A stretch of 64,000 nt of DNA from an uncultured Cohaesibacter sp. (GCF_963667045.1 NZ_OY762934.1:3116501-3180500); one strand, 5' to 3'. Numbered from the stretch's first letter, positions 53,282 through 62,255 are shown. The notes: generated by a model from the sequence alone, not told the origin. Numbers and translations: made by a program.

Positions 53282-54210
53282 GCCGGCCGGTCATTGAAGC
53301 CGTAGGCCTTACCAAGCGCTACGGCAGATCCACTGTTGTTGACGGGGTCAATATCGCAGTGGATGAGGGCGAGATCGTCGGTCTGCTCGGCCCCAACGGG
53401 GCGGGCAAGACCACGACCATCCTGATGATCATCGGCCTGACCGAACCCACTGCGGGTTCGGTTCGGGTGCTCGATCTGGATCCCTTGCGCGATCCTCTGG
53501 CGGTCAAGGCACAGGTTGGCTATCTGCCGGATTCCGTCGGTTTCTACGACGGCATGACGGGGTTGGAAAACCTGCGTTATACCGCAAGGCTTGGTGGCAT
53601 TCATCCCGACGAGATGGATGACCGGATCATGACCGCGCTGAGGCAGGTGCATCTTGATCATGTGGCAGGTAATCGGGTGGGCACCTACTCGCGCGGCATG
53701 CGACAGCGGCTTGGACTTGCGGAACTGGCCATGCGTCAGATCCGTCTGGCGGTGCTGGACGAGCCCACGTCCGGGCTTGATCCGCGCTCGACCGATGAGC
53801 TGCTCGATCTGATCCGGGCCTTTGCCGCAGACGGGATGACGCTGCTCATCTCCTCTCACATGCTGGACGTGGTGCAGTCCATCTGTACCCGCGTTGCGCT
53901 GTTCAACCAGGGCAAGATCGGCTTCATGGGGTCGGTGGAGAAATTCACCAATGATGTAGCAGGTGGGTCCTTCCAGATCGATGTTGCCGCTCGCAAGATC
54001 GATCTCAGCGCTTGTACGGAGGTCATTTCCGCCGTCGGTGCTGTCGAGCATCTAGATGATGAGCACTGGAAGGTGTCGGCGACCCATGATGTGCGGCCCG
54101 AGCTGGCCCGCCTGATCACCGGCCATGGCGGGGATCTTCTCTCCCTGCAGGCCCACCGGGCGAGCCTCAGCGAAGCGTATAACCGCTTCTTTAGTCAGAT
54201 AGAGCAGTAA
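53278..54210 (+). CDS. ABC transporter ATPase, NosF-like
   Basis: A 310-aa ATPase of the ABC-2 export class. Walker A GPNGAGKTTTILMI, signature YSRGMRQRLGLAELA and Walker B LAVLDEPTSGLDP are present, followed by a C-terminal extension of about 90 residues. SRGMRQR rather than SGGQ and the general pattern resemble NosF and related copper- or drug-export ATPases. It is coupled to the NEW3 gene and is 12 bp before the permease. Confidence 0.87.
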   Translation: MSRPVIEAVGLTKRYGRSTVVDGVNIAVDEGEIVGLLGPNGAGKTTTILMIIGLTEPTAGSVRVLDLDPLRDPLAVKAQVGYLPDSVGFYDGMTGLENLRYTARLGGIHPDEMDDRIMTALRQVHLDHVAGNRVGTYSRGMRQRLGLAELAMRQIRLAVLDEPTSGLDPRSTDELLDLIRAFAADGMTLLISSHMLDVVQSICTRVALFNQGKIGFMGSVEKFTNDVAGGSFQIDVAARKIDLSACTEVISAVGAVEHLDDEHWKVSATHDVRPELARLITGHGGDLLSLQAHRASLSEAYNRFFSQIEQ

Positions 54211-54222
54211 GGAGACAAGGCA

Positions 54223-55176
54223 ATGAAGCGAAAAGGTTCTCCTCTCACCGGGGTGACGTCGATTGCCCTCAAGGAGGCTGCCGATCACATGACCAGTGCG
54301 CGGATGCATCTGATCATGCTGCTCGTCCTGCTCACCGCGATCGGGGCTGTCTATGCCGCGATCGGCCAGATCAAGACGACCACGGCGCAGGATGACTATC
54401 TGTTCCTCAAGCTGTTCACCGTGGCGCAGCAACCCCTGCCGTCCTTCTCATCCTTCATGGGCTTCCTGTTGCCTCTATTGGCAATCGCCCTTGGATTTGA
54501 TGCGGTGAACGGCGAATTCAGTCGTCGTACCATGAGCCGGATTCTGGCCCAGCCGATCTATCGCGATGCGGTTCTGATCGGCAAGTTTCTGGGCGGGCTG
54601 ATGGTGCTGGCGGTGGCTCTGGTCACCCTGTGGCTGCTGATGGTCGGGCTTGGCATCCTGTTTCTGGGGTTGCCACCCTCTGGGGCCGATGTGGCGCGGG
54701 GGCTGGTCTATCTGGCCGCCACGCTGTTCTACACCGGTGTCTGGCTGGCGTTGGCGCTGGCCTTCTCGACCATCACCCGGTCGCCTGCCACTTCGGCGCT
54801 GGCATCGCTGTCGGTATGGCTGATCTTTACCATCTTCTGGCAGATGATCACGCCGCTGTTGGCCAGCGTCATCTCTCCGATCAACCCCTATGATCCGATG
54901 ACGATGCTGGCCCAGTTCAATACCCAGCAGGGACTGGCCCGCATTTCGCCCGCCATTCTCTACGGCGAGATTGCCACCATGCTGCTTGATCCGACCTCTC
55001 GCTCGGTCGGGCCGATCTTCATGTCGCAATTGCAGGGTGCCCTCATCGGGTCACCGCTGCCGACCATGCAGAGCATCAAGATTATCTGGCCGCAAATCGC
55101 CGGTCTGATAGCCGGGATGCTGTTCATGTTCACGCTGGCCTATGTCAGCTTCCAGCGGCAGGAAGTCCGCTCATAA
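54223..55176 (+). CDS. ABC-2 type permease, NosY-like
   Basis: A 317-aa membrane protein with six predicted helices. FDAVNGEFSRRTMSRILAQP and VLIGKFLGGLMVL form the typical NosY/ABC-2 cytoplasmic loop and helix 2. Helices five and six flank a long outer loop containing SPINPYDPMTMLAQFN. With the ATPase and NEW3 protein it forms a three-gene unit; export or maturation of an envelope component is likely. A hairpin follows. Confidence 0.85.
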   Translation: MKRKGSPLTGVTSIALKEAADHMTSARMHLIMLLVLLTAIGAVYAAIGQIKTTTAQDDYLFLKLFTVAQQPLPSFSSFMGFLLPLLAIALGFDAVNGEFSRRTMSRILAQPIYRDAVLIGKFLGGLMVLAVALVTLWLLMVGLGILFLGLPPSGADVARGLVYLAATLFYTGVWLALALAFSTITRSPATSALASLSVWLIFTIFWQMITPLLASVISPINPYDPMTMLAQFNTQQGLARISPAILYGEIATMLLDPTSRSVGPIFMSQLQGALIGSPLPTMQSIKIIWPQIAGLIAGMLFMFTLAYVSFQRQEVRS

Positions 55177-55181
55177 ATCCC

Positions 55182-55211
55182 GCCATCGCGGTTGTTTGCC
55201 CCCGCGATGGC
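55182..55211 (+). terminator. hairpin after the ABC-2 permease
   Basis: GCCATCGCGG (55182-55191) pairs perfectly with CCGCGATGGC (55202-55211). No T-run follows, so termination strength is uncertain. Confidence 0.6.
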
Positions 55212-55213
55212 CT

Positions 55214-55265
55214 GATGTCTGCTCTCGTGCACCCCAAAAAATGCCACAGTGCGAGAGCAGACATC
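55214..55265. repeat. 14-bp inverted repeat directly after the hairpin
   Basis: GATGTCTGCTCTCG (55214-55227) and CGAGAGCAGACATC (55252-55265) are perfect reverse complements around a 24-base loop. This second, longer dyad two bases after the first is not needed for a normal terminator. Confidence 0.6.
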
Positions 55266-55499
55266 GCCTGTCTTTTTCCCCATTTCCCTCTCATACAGAT
55301 GTCCTGTGCGACGAAAGAACGGCGTGGGCAGGGGGCGAAATGCTCTATTCTGACAGAAGCCATTCCGACAGGGGCGCGTCTGACTTCTTGCCTTTGGCCT
55401 CTTGCCTTTTGGGCACTGCCTGCATCGGGGTGCCGGGATCTGGCGTTGCTGCTGCGGCAGATGCTCGTCCTGTCTTTTCTGTTGGGGGAGCGAAACAGG
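55266..55499. other. non-coding stretch before the bPH-like pair
   Basis: About 230 bases. An in-frame extension of the next gene runs through here but lacks a signal peptide, ribosome site or conserved look, so I treat it as untranslated. Confidence 0.4.
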
Positions 55500-56069
55500 A
55501 TGACCGACTATCATCGATCCGGTGATCTTCAGTGGGAGATCAATGTTCCTCTGGCGACCAACAGGCTCGTCCTGCGCCAGCTTGGCCTTATCCTCGTGAT
55601 CCCTGCCGCCATTGTGGCACTGCTCCTCTTCACCCTCGGTGTCATCGACAACGACCCCGCTGAAATGCGGGCTGCGGGGCTGGTTTTCCTGTTGGTCGCC
55701 GGAATCTTCATTGTGCTGCTCGCCTTTGCCATCCTGCTGGTGTTCAGCAACCGGATGCGCATGACCTTCACGCTTGACGAGGCGGGCGTCCACTCCCTTG
55801 TCATTGACCAGAAGGCAAGGGTCGGTCGCATTCTGGCGATGCTGCTCGGCTTTCTGACCCTCAATCCGACGCTTGCGGGCGCCGGTCTGCTGGCACAGGC
55901 CAACCGTGGCAGGAGCACGCCATGGGCGGACGTGCGCAAGATCGAGCTTATGGAAAAGGACCGCACCATCGTTCTCAGGGGCAAGCGGCTGGTTCTGGAT
56001 GCCATCTTCTGCAGCGAGGAAAATTTCGACGATGTGCTGGGATTTGTCCAGGCGCGCCTGAAGGGCTGA
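55500..56069 (+). CDS. two-helix membrane protein with C-terminal PH-like domain (first of pair)
   Basis: A 189-aa protein. The start at 55500 (MTDYHRSGDLQWEINVP) follows GGGGGAGCG. Two membrane helices (about residues 25-45 and 55-80) are followed by a soluble domain with MTFTLDEAGVHSLVID, WADVRKIELME and IVLRGKRLVLDAIFC strands, like a bacterial PH domain. The next gene has the same architecture. The function is unknown. Confidence 0.68.
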   Translation: MTDYHRSGDLQWEINVPLATNRLVLRQLGLILVIPAAIVALLLFTLGVIDNDPAEMRAAGLVFLLVAGIFIVLLAFAILLVFSNRMRMTFTLDEAGVHSLVIDQKARVGRILAMLLGFLTLNPTLAGAGLLAQANRGRSTPWADVRKIELMEKDRTIVLRGKRLVLDAIFCSEENFDDVLGFVQARLKG

Positions 56070-56090
56070 TTCCGGAAAGGGGGAGCGCAG

Positions 56091-56690
56091 ATGGCAGGCG
56101 AAACGCCCATGGTCTGGCATGCGTATGTCAAGGCAACGAGCGGCCCGATGATGAAGCAGATCGTGCCCGCCATTGCCATTCCCTCCCTCATTGTCTGTGG
56201 CGGCTTTGCGATCATCACTGGCTACGAGCATGGCGTTGCGGAAGGGCTCAAGCTGTTTTTCGCCTTCACGGGGATTGTCGTCGCACTATTCGGCTTCAGC
56301 TTTCTGGTGATGATCCTGTTTGTCCGGTCGGACGGAATCCGGACGCTGTTCCTGATGAATGACGACGGCATCTATTCCACGGCCGATGATGAGGTGGCAC
56401 GCATGATCATCTCTCTAGGAGGTTCTGTGGGTGTTGCAACCGCAGACCCGGTGCTGGTTGCCAACAGTCTGGCCAATCAGACGTGCCGGGTGGGGCATGT
56501 CGCATGGAACCAGATCGAGCGGGTGGTTGAACGGCCGAGCCGCAACTGCCTCGTCTTCTATCGCGGTCGCAAGATGGTCTATGCGATCTATACCAATGAC
56601 GACAATTTTGTCGACGTCCGGTCTTTTGTGAAACAGCATCTTGGCAAGGTGGGAAAGGCCAGGGAAGCGCTTTCCGTGCCGTCGACCTGA
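56091..56690 (+). CDS. two-helix membrane protein with C-terminal PH-like domain (second of pair)
   Basis: A 199-aa protein with the layout of the previous gene: two helices near the N-terminus, then a domain containing FLMNDDGIYSTADDEVAR, WNQIERVVERPSRNCLVFYR and FVDVRSFVKQHL. Shared elements are the W-x-x-(I/V)-x-x-(I/V)-E strand and the closing F-x-D-V-x-x-F-V helix. A GGGGGAG site precedes the ATG. The pair probably arose by duplication and may act together at the membrane. Confidence 0.68.
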   Translation: MAGETPMVWHAYVKATSGPMMKQIVPAIAIPSLIVCGGFAIITGYEHGVAEGLKLFFAFTGIVVALFGFSFLVMILFVRSDGIRTLFLMNDDGIYSTADDEVARMIISLGGSVGVATADPVLVANSLANQTCRVGHVAWNQIERVVERPSRNCLVFYRGRKMVYAIYTNDDNFVDVRSFVKQHLGKVGKAREALSVPST

Positions 56691-56916
56691 AACAACCTCC
56701 TGAAACAATTCGTCATGGGGTGAGGATTTTTCGTTTATTGCAATGGCCCGGCAAAAGGGTTTTACTCCGCCATAGTCAAAATCTGTCGTCAAAATCCCGT
56801 CCGCCCTCGAGATCCTTAAAGCCGCGGTTCCCTGCCGGTCCTCCCTGAGGGGCGATGGGTGTTTGGCGATGGCCTCCTCCGCCTCGCATCTTTCGCTATA
56901 CTTTAAGGACAGAACA

Positions 56917-57963
56917 ATGAAATCAATTGGTTATGCAGCGCATTCGGTCGGGAGTGCGCTGGAGCCCTTTTCCTTTGAGCGCCGGGCCCTGCGCGACAAT
57001 GATGTTGCCATGGACATTCTCTATTGCGGCGTCTGCCATTCGGACCTGCATTATGTAAAAAATGACTGGGGCAAGACCGTGTATCCTTTTGTGCCCGGCC
57101 ATGAGATTGTCGGTCGCGTGAGCGAGATCGGGCCGGATGTCAGCAAATACAAGGTTGGCGATATCGTTGCCGTCGGCTGCATGGTGGACAGCTGTCAGGA
57201 ATGTGACCAGTGCAGGAAGGACCACGAACAATATTGCCGCGAAGGCTGGACCGGCACCTACAATGCCCCGGACCGCCAGACCGGCGACATTACCCGCGGG
57301 GGCTATTCCAACAATATCATCGTGCGCGAGGAATTTGTGTTGTCCGTTCCCGAGGGGCTCGACATCAGCAAGGCCGCGCCGCTGCTCTGCGCCGGGATCA
57401 CCACCTATTCGCCGCTGCGCGAGTGGAATGTCGGGCCGGGGTCTCGCGTCGGTGTTGTCGGCATGGGTGGCCTTGGTCACATGGCCATCAAGCTGGCCCA
57501 CGCGATGGGCGCCATCGTCACGGTGATTTCCCGTTCCGCCGACAAGAAGAAGGATGCGGACGACCTCGGGGCGCACAATTTCCTCGTCTCCAAGGATGCC
57601 GAGCAGATGGGCGCCTATGCCAATGCCTTCGACCTGATCATCGACACGGTTCCGGTTAAGCATGACATCAACCCGTATCTGCCGCTGCTGGATATCGACG
57701 GCACGCTGTGTCTGGTTGGTCAAATCGGGCCACTGGAAGAGCTGACAACGCCGTTCATGGTCCGTGGTCGTCGCCGGGTCGCCGGGTCGATTATCGGAGG
57801 CATCAGGGAAACCCAGGAATGTCTCGATTTCTGCGCCCGCTTCGGTATCAATCCGGAAGTAGAGATGATTGATATCAAGGATATCAATACCGCCTACGAG
57901 CGGATGGAACGCTCGGATGTGCATTACCGTTTTGTCATCGACATGAAGAGCCTTGCCGCCTGA
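56917..57963 (+). CDS. zinc-dependent NAD(P) alcohol dehydrogenase, YahK/CAD-like
   Basis: A 348-aa medium-chain dehydrogenase. Catalytic zinc ligands are C37 in CGVCHSD and H62 in GHE; the structural-zinc cysteines lie in CQECDQCRKDHEQYC. The cofactor motif GMGGLGHMAIK and following ISRSADKK suggest NADP. The start at 56917 (MKSIGYAAHS) matches the family. It probably reduces aldehydes of broad range. A terminator follows. Confidence 0.91.
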   Translation: MKSIGYAAHSVGSALEPFSFERRALRDNDVAMDILYCGVCHSDLHYVKNDWGKTVYPFVPGHEIVGRVSEIGPDVSKYKVGDIVAVGCMVDSCQECDQCRKDHEQYCREGWTGTYNAPDRQTGDITRGGYSNNIIVREEFVLSVPEGLDISKAAPLLCAGITTYSPLREWNVGPGSRVGVVGMGGLGHMAIKLAHAMGAIVTVISRSADKKKDADDLGAHNFLVSKDAEQMGAYANAFDLIIDTVPVKHDINPYLPLLDIDGTLCLVGQIGPLEELTTPFMVRGRRRVAGSIIGGIRETQECLDFCARFGINPEVEMIDIKDINTAYERMERSDVHYRFVIDMKSLAA

Positions 57964-57984
57964 AGGCAGGTTGGCCCAAATAGG

Positions 57985-58010
57985 AAACCCCGCCAGTTGG
58001 CGGGGTTTTT
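57985..58010. terminator. terminator between alcohol dehydrogenase and aldo/keto reductase
   Basis: AAACCCCGCC-AGTT-GGCGGGGTTT (57985-58008) is perfect and ends in TTTTT at 58006-58010. It can serve both convergent genes. Confidence 0.88.
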
Positions 58011-58038
58011 ATGTTTGAATACCGGGATCGCGTAGGGA

Positions 58039-59022
58039 TCAATAAGCGCCACGGACATGCTGGGCGACCTTTTCCTTGTAGAAGGAGACGAGATCGTCGT
58101 GCAGCTGCTGCGGTAGTGGTGCGAGATCAGAGATAACCGCATTGCGCCCGATCTGGTCGGGCCGGCTGGCTCCGGGGATGATGGTGGAGACGGCGTCATG
58201 ATCCAGAATCCAGCGTTGGGCCATGTCGGCCATGCTCATGCCTTCGGGCAGCATCGTCTTCAGTTCCTCAACCAGCTCCAGCCCCTTCTCGTAGGGCAGA
58301 CCGGCGAAGGTTTCGCCAACGTTGAAGCACTGGCCGTCGCGGTTGAAGTTGCGGTGGTCATTTTCGGCGAATTTCGTGTCGGCAGAGAATTTGCCGGACA
58401 GGATGCCACTGGCCAGTGGCAGGCGCACGATGATGCCGACACCTTTGGCCTTGGCCTGTGGCAACAGCTCATCGGTCAGCTTCTGGCGGAAGATGTTATA
58501 GATCACCTGAAGGCTCAACAGGCCCTCCTGCTCGATGCACATCAGGCCTTCCTCGACCGTTTCCACGCTGGCACCGAAATGCCTGATCACGCCTTCGGAC
58601 TGCAGGGCGCGCAGCCAGTCGAAAATGGCTCCTTGCCGCATGACCTCGGTCGGGATGCAATGGAGCTGCACCAGATCAAGGCAGTCCATGCCGAGGCGCT
58701 TGCGGGATGCGTCGATACCGGCCCGCAGGGACTGTTCGGTGTAGCCATCGGGATAGACGTCGCCGCGGCCGAACTTGGTGGCAACGCGGATGTCCGGGCG
58801 GTCCTTGCCCTTGAGGAACTTGCCGATCAGGCTTTCGCTCTTGCCGTCGCCATAGACGTTGGCGGTGTCAAAGAAGGTGACACCCTTCTCAAGGGCGGTT
58901 TCAAGAATGGCAAGGCCGGTTTCCTCTGCCACTGCCGCACCCCAGTCGGCACCAAGTTGCCAACAGCCAAGACCGACTTCGCTGACGCTGAATCCATCTT
59001 TTCCCAATTTGCGACTATGCAT
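58039..59022 (-). CDS. aldo/keto reductase
   Basis: A 327-aa aldo/keto reductase. Asp and Tyr of the catalytic tetrad are in FFDTANVYGDGKSE, Lys in VATKFGRG and His in LVQLHCIP. The C-terminal cofactor segment is STIIPGASRPDQIGRN. The ATG at 59022 follows GGGAGGA at good spacing; a start at 59040 would include that ribosome site. It reduces carbonyls with NAD(P)H; the substrate is unknown. Confidence 0.9.
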   Translation of the reverse strand: MHSRKLGKDGFSVSEVGLGCWQLGADWGAAVAEETGLAILETALEKGVTFFDTANVYGDGKSESLIGKFLKGKDRPDIRVATKFGRGDVYPDGYTEQSLRAGIDASRKRLGMDCLDLVQLHCIPTEVMRQGAIFDWLRALQSEGVIRHFGASVETVEEGLMCIEQEGLLSLQVIYNIFRQKLTDELLPQAKAKGVGIIVRLPLASGILSGKFSADTKFAENDHRNFNRDGQCFNVGETFAGLPYEKGLELVEELKTMLPEGMSMADMAQRWILDHDAVSTIIPGASRPDQIGRNAVISDLAPLPQQLHDDLVSFYKEKVAQHVRGAY

Positions 59023-59287
59023 GATATCCTCCCGTAACATGATTCTTTGAGTTTGATTGTCTTTTCAAATAACACTGATCTATATGATCAACCTGACGTA
59101 TTCTCGAAATATTCACCTCCGACCCTATATGATTTGGCCACAGACTATTCCCATTGTTGCCAAAGGGAAAGCGACAGACACTGTCGAATATATGGATCAT
59201 TCTTTGAATCAGAATAGTCTGTCCATATAATTGACTGAAATATCTGCATGATTATATGTAGTAAGAAAAACAAGACTGGAATTGACA

Positions 59288-59758
59288 ATGTTTGATAGCC
59301 TGATGCAGCTGTTTCGCGATCTTGCCGGAGCCTCGGATGAGAGCCATGTCTTCTCCGACAATGATCTGCGGGTGGCAACCGCGGCGCTCCTCGTCCACCT
59401 GATGTCGATTGATGGCGAGGTTGACGATACGGAGGCCGACGAAATCCGCAAGGTGCTGAAGCGTCACTATGCGCTCAGTGAAGACGAGACCGATGCCCTG
59501 ATCGACTTTGCCAGCAAATGCGATGACGAGTCGGTGGACCTCTACAAGTTCACTTCGGTGTTGAAGCGCGAGCTTGATGAAAAGGGACGGATCCAGATCA
59601 TCGAGATGATGTGGCAGCTTGTCTTCGCCGATGGTCATATTCATGAATTCGAGGACAATCTGGTCTGGCGGGTTTCCGAGCTGCTTGGGGTTTCCCGCCG
59701 TGATCGTATCAGGATGCGGCAGCATGTTCAGGGGCAGATTGAAAAAGAGGCCGAATGA
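59288..59758 (+). CDS. TerB-family protein
   Basis: A 156-aa all-helical acidic protein of the TerB-like type. The conserved block is AALLVHLMSIDGEVDDTEAD near residue 35 and its later repeat MWQLVFADGHIHEFEDNL, both probable metal-binding acidic turns. It couples to the amidotransferase by ATGA. TerB proteins are tied to tellurite and stress phenotypes, but single-gene versions like this are uncharacterised. Confidence 0.84.
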   Translation: MFDSLMQLFRDLAGASDESHVFSDNDLRVATAALLVHLMSIDGEVDDTEADEIRKVLKRHYALSEDETDALIDFASKCDDESVDLYKFTSVLKRELDEKGRIQIIEMMWQLVFADGHIHEFEDNLVWRVSELLGVSRRDRIRMRQHVQGQIEKEAE

Positions 59759-60459
59759 CGGATGATTTGCGAAAGATACTGATTGTTTTGCATCAGGAGA
59801 ACTCCACGCCGGGGCGCGTGGGCTATCTTCTCGAGCGGAGGGGCTTTGCGCTTGATATTCGTCGCCCGCGTTTTGGCGACCCATTGCCTCAGAGCATGCA
59901 GGAGCATGTGGGCGCGGTTGTTTTCGGTGGCCCCATGAGCGCCAATGACGAGGAGGATTATGTCCGGCAGGAGATCGACTGGATATCGGTTCCCCTGCGT
60001 GACGGTGCGCCGTTTCTCGGGATCTGTCTGGGCGCGCAAATGTTGTCGCGGCAGCTCGGTGGGCAGGTGGATCTACATCCATGCGGCCTGGTGGAGCGTG
60101 GCTATTATGACATCGAGCCGACCGAACAGGGGCAGACGCTGTTGCCCTGGCCCCAGAAGGTCTATCAGTGGCACAAGGAAGGCTTTTCGCTGCCAGCCGG
60201 TGCCGAGCGGTTGGCGACCAGCTGCTATTTCCAGAATCAGGCCATGCGCTATGGTCAGAACGCCTATGGCATCCAGTTTCATCCGGAAGTGACCCTGCAG
60301 ATGATGCACCAGTGGACGACCGTTGCCGCCGATCATCTGACGGTTGCCGGAGCTCGCAAGCGGGGCGATCATTTCCGTGAACGCAGTGTGTATGATCCGG
60401 ATGTCGAGCGCTGGCTGAACCGGTTTCTCGACATGTGGATCGGGTCCGGGCCAGAGTGA
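59755..60459 (+). CDS. class I glutamine amidotransferase-like protein
   Basis: A 234-aa GATase1 domain. The nucleophile is C91 in FLGICLGAQ, with H176 and E178 in QFHPEV completing the triad. It resembles the free-standing GMP-synthase-like group. It transfers or hydrolyses glutamine amide nitrogen in a reaction not defined here. Pairing with a TerB-like gene has no obvious metabolic logic. Confidence 0.88.
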   Translation: MTDDLRKILIVLHQENSTPGRVGYLLERRGFALDIRRPRFGDPLPQSMQEHVGAVVFGGPMSANDEEDYVRQEIDWISVPLRDGAPFLGICLGAQMLSRQLGGQVDLHPCGLVERGYYDIEPTEQGQTLLPWPQKVYQWHKEGFSLPAGAERLATSCYFQNQAMRYGQNAYGIQFHPEVTLQMMHQWTTVAADHLTVAGARKRGDHFRERSVYDPDVERWLNRFLDMWIGSGPE

Positions 60460-61021
60460 CAGGGTGCATGTGACAGGTGGCTGGGTTCATTCGTGCAAAT
60501 TGCGAGGTGAGCTTTGCAATTTGCGGCGAGACTCCTTACCAAAGCGTTTTTGTTCTTGTTGGTCTTTCAATATCTTGTATCGTATTTTTGCGTGTTAGCA
60601 CCAGATCTGCCCTTGCGGTTGCAGTCTGCCGGTTGGCATGCCTCTTGCTCTTTATCAGGCAAGCTGGCATCTGGTGTTGCGTAGCCAGCATTTTCTTTCA
60701 GAAAGCCCCGATGCAGCTGTGTTTGCGTATGTATCGGGGCTTTTTGTGCGTAAAGGGGGCTGCAATCCGGCGTCTCTTTTTGAAACGTTAAGAGAGTTTT
60801 GCGATAAGACAATCAGGCTTCAGGGCTATTGCTCACGGCATCTGGAGAATTCACAGCAAGCTCGAATGCGGCGGTGAATAACCGATCTGCCCTTGCAGGG
60901 TCGGGTGGGGATCGCTACATGTCTGGCAACAGGGGCTCCGGCGTATGAGGGTCGGGCCCAGCACACGATATTCGGAAGAGTCCTGTAGGCCTCGAAGGCT
61001 TTTCTGAAAATGAGGGTAACT
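60460..61021. other. 560-bp gap with a strong terminator
   Basis: No convincing protein gene. A good intrinsic terminator at 60702-60745 stands over 240 bases after the nearest stop, so something transcribed may end there. GATCTGCCCTTGC occurs at 60605 and again near 60886. Confidence 0.5.
60702..60745 (+). terminator. intrinsic terminator, possible small-RNA end
   Basis: AAAGCCCCGAT (60702-60712) pairs perfectly with ATCGGGGCTTT (60733-60743) and runs into TTTTT. It is far from the preceding gene, so it may end a small RNA rather than the amidotransferase message. Confidence 0.75.
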
Positions 61022-61300
61022 ATGACGGCTTTACTTCTTCTGATCGATCAGGTTCTGGCAATCTACACCTATGTGGTGATTGCATCCGCAGTGTTTTCCT
61101 GGCTGTTTGCCTTCAATATTGTCAATCCGCGTAACCAGATCGTCTCATCCATCTATGAAGTCTGCTGGCGTCTGACCGAGCCGGTGCTGGGGCGTATCCG
61201 CTCTGTCATTCCGGCCATTGGCGGGCTGGACCTGTCGCCGGTCATTCTGCTGCTGGCGATCTTCTTCATCCGGAACCTGCTGCGCACCGGCGTCTATTGA
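61022..61300 (+). CDS. YggT-family membrane protein
   Basis: A 92-aa protein of the YggT family with two main hydrophobic segments, VLAIYTYVVIASAVFSWLFA and SPVILLLAIFFIRNLL. The internal block NPRNQIVSSIYEVCWRLTEP is diagnostic. I chose ATG 61022 because GAGGG stands five bases ahead; ATG 61010 is four codons longer. Family members are linked to cell division and osmotic stress, with no firm mechanism. Confidence 0.87.
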   Translation: MTALLLLIDQVLAIYTYVVIASAVFSWLFAFNIVNPRNQIVSSIYEVCWRLTEPVLGRIRSVIPAIGGLDLSPVILLLAIFFIRNLLRTGVY

Positions 61301-61367
61301 GCCGAGAACGCTGAATGAGGCGCCGCTAGCGTCTTACCCCACAGGACCCGTTTGTTCATTCATGAGA

Positions 61368-61400
61368 AAAGCGCGGAACCGCAAGGTTGCCGCGCTTTCT
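61368..61400. terminator. terminator between YggT and ppa
   Basis: AAAGCGCGGAACC pairs with GGTT-G-CCGCGCTTT across GCAA, with one bulged G. It lies between convergent genes. Confidence 0.78.
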
Positions 61401-61422
61401 TGATTCTGCTCGACCTGAAGGC

Positions 61423-61947
61423 TTATTTCTTCATGTTGTCGATAGAAATCTGGATCATTTCCTTGGCCTTTTCCGGGCCGGCCCAGTCTTCGATCTTGAC
61501 CCATTTGCCGGGTTCGAGATCCTTGTAGTGCTCGAAGAAATGCTTGATCTGTTCGACGAGGTTCTTGGGCAGATCCTCATAAGTCTTGATGTGATCATAA
61601 TGCGTGGTCAGCTTGCTGTGCGGAACAGCGACGACTTTCTCGTCCTTGCCACCATCGTCTTCCATGATCAGAACGCCAATCGGGCGGGCGCGCATGACAA
61701 CGCCCGGGGTCAGCTGTGCGTCGCCGACGACCAGTACGTCGATCGGGTCGCCATCATCGGCCAGGGTGTTCGGGATGAAGCCGTAATCGCAGGGATAGGC
61801 CATCGGGGTGAAGAGGAAGCGGTCGACGAAGACCGCGCCAGAGGCCTTGTCGACTTCATATTTAACCGAGGAGCCCTTTGGGACTTCGATGACAACGTAG
61901 ATGTCTTCCGGGGCGTCCTTGCCAGCAGGGATTTCGCTAATATTCAT
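61423..61947 (-). CDS. ppa: inorganic pyrophosphatase
   Basis: A 174-aa family I soluble pyrophosphatase, hydrolysing PPi to two phosphates. The metal-binding signature [10 protein letters not shown] is present, as are [17 protein letters not shown] and [11 protein letters not shown]. The ATG at 61947 ([11 protein letters not shown]) fits the family start; the frame to 61971 adds eight residues with no support. Length is normal. Confidence 0.96.
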   Translation of the reverse strand: MNISEIPAGKDAPEDIYVVIEVPKGSSVKYEVDKASGAVFVDRFLFTPMAYPCDYGFIPNTLADDGDPIDVLVVGDAQLTPGVVMRARPIGVLIMEDDGGKDEKVVAVPHSKLTTHYDHIKTYEDLPKNLVEQIKHFFEHYKDLEPGKWVKIEDWAGPEKAKEMIQISIDNMKK

Positions 61948-62255
61948 GGGTGCAACTCCAATTGAGATCACGGGGTTACAGCCGGTTTAGGGGGTCTTTG
62001 GGGTGATGGCAAGACAAACATTCGGTTTAGGCGCAAGAAGGCGGGAATTTGGTTGAATTTCAGGATTTGTCCGGGCGCTGCCCTCGCAAGGGGCTATTTG
62101 CTGCGGGGGTGATGCCACCGTCATGAGTGCGATGATGCGGACAAAAAGAAACCCGCCGGAAGTCCGACGGGTTTCCCCCTCTGGGCCTGTGCAAGTAGGC
62201 CATGGGCTGGTTAGGCGGAGAAGGTGATCAGGAGGACTCCGCCGTTGCCCATTTA
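61948..62255. other. gap between ppa and amtB with a terminator
   Basis: About 310 bases without a gene. It holds the ppa promoter and the amtB terminator described separately; nothing else is seen. Confidence 0.5.
62148..62175 (-). terminator. terminator after amtB
   Basis: GAAACCCG-C-CGG pairs with CCG-A-CGGGTTTC (one mismatch). On the minus strand it is followed by TTTTTG, as expected for the end of the glnK-amtB message. Confidence 0.78.

Noticed and set aside
59252-60490. 412-codon minus-strand frame opposite the TerB and amidotransferase genes
   Set aside because: The sense strand shows GICLGAQ and QFHPEV motifs and coupled starts; the antisense frame is low in recognisable structure.
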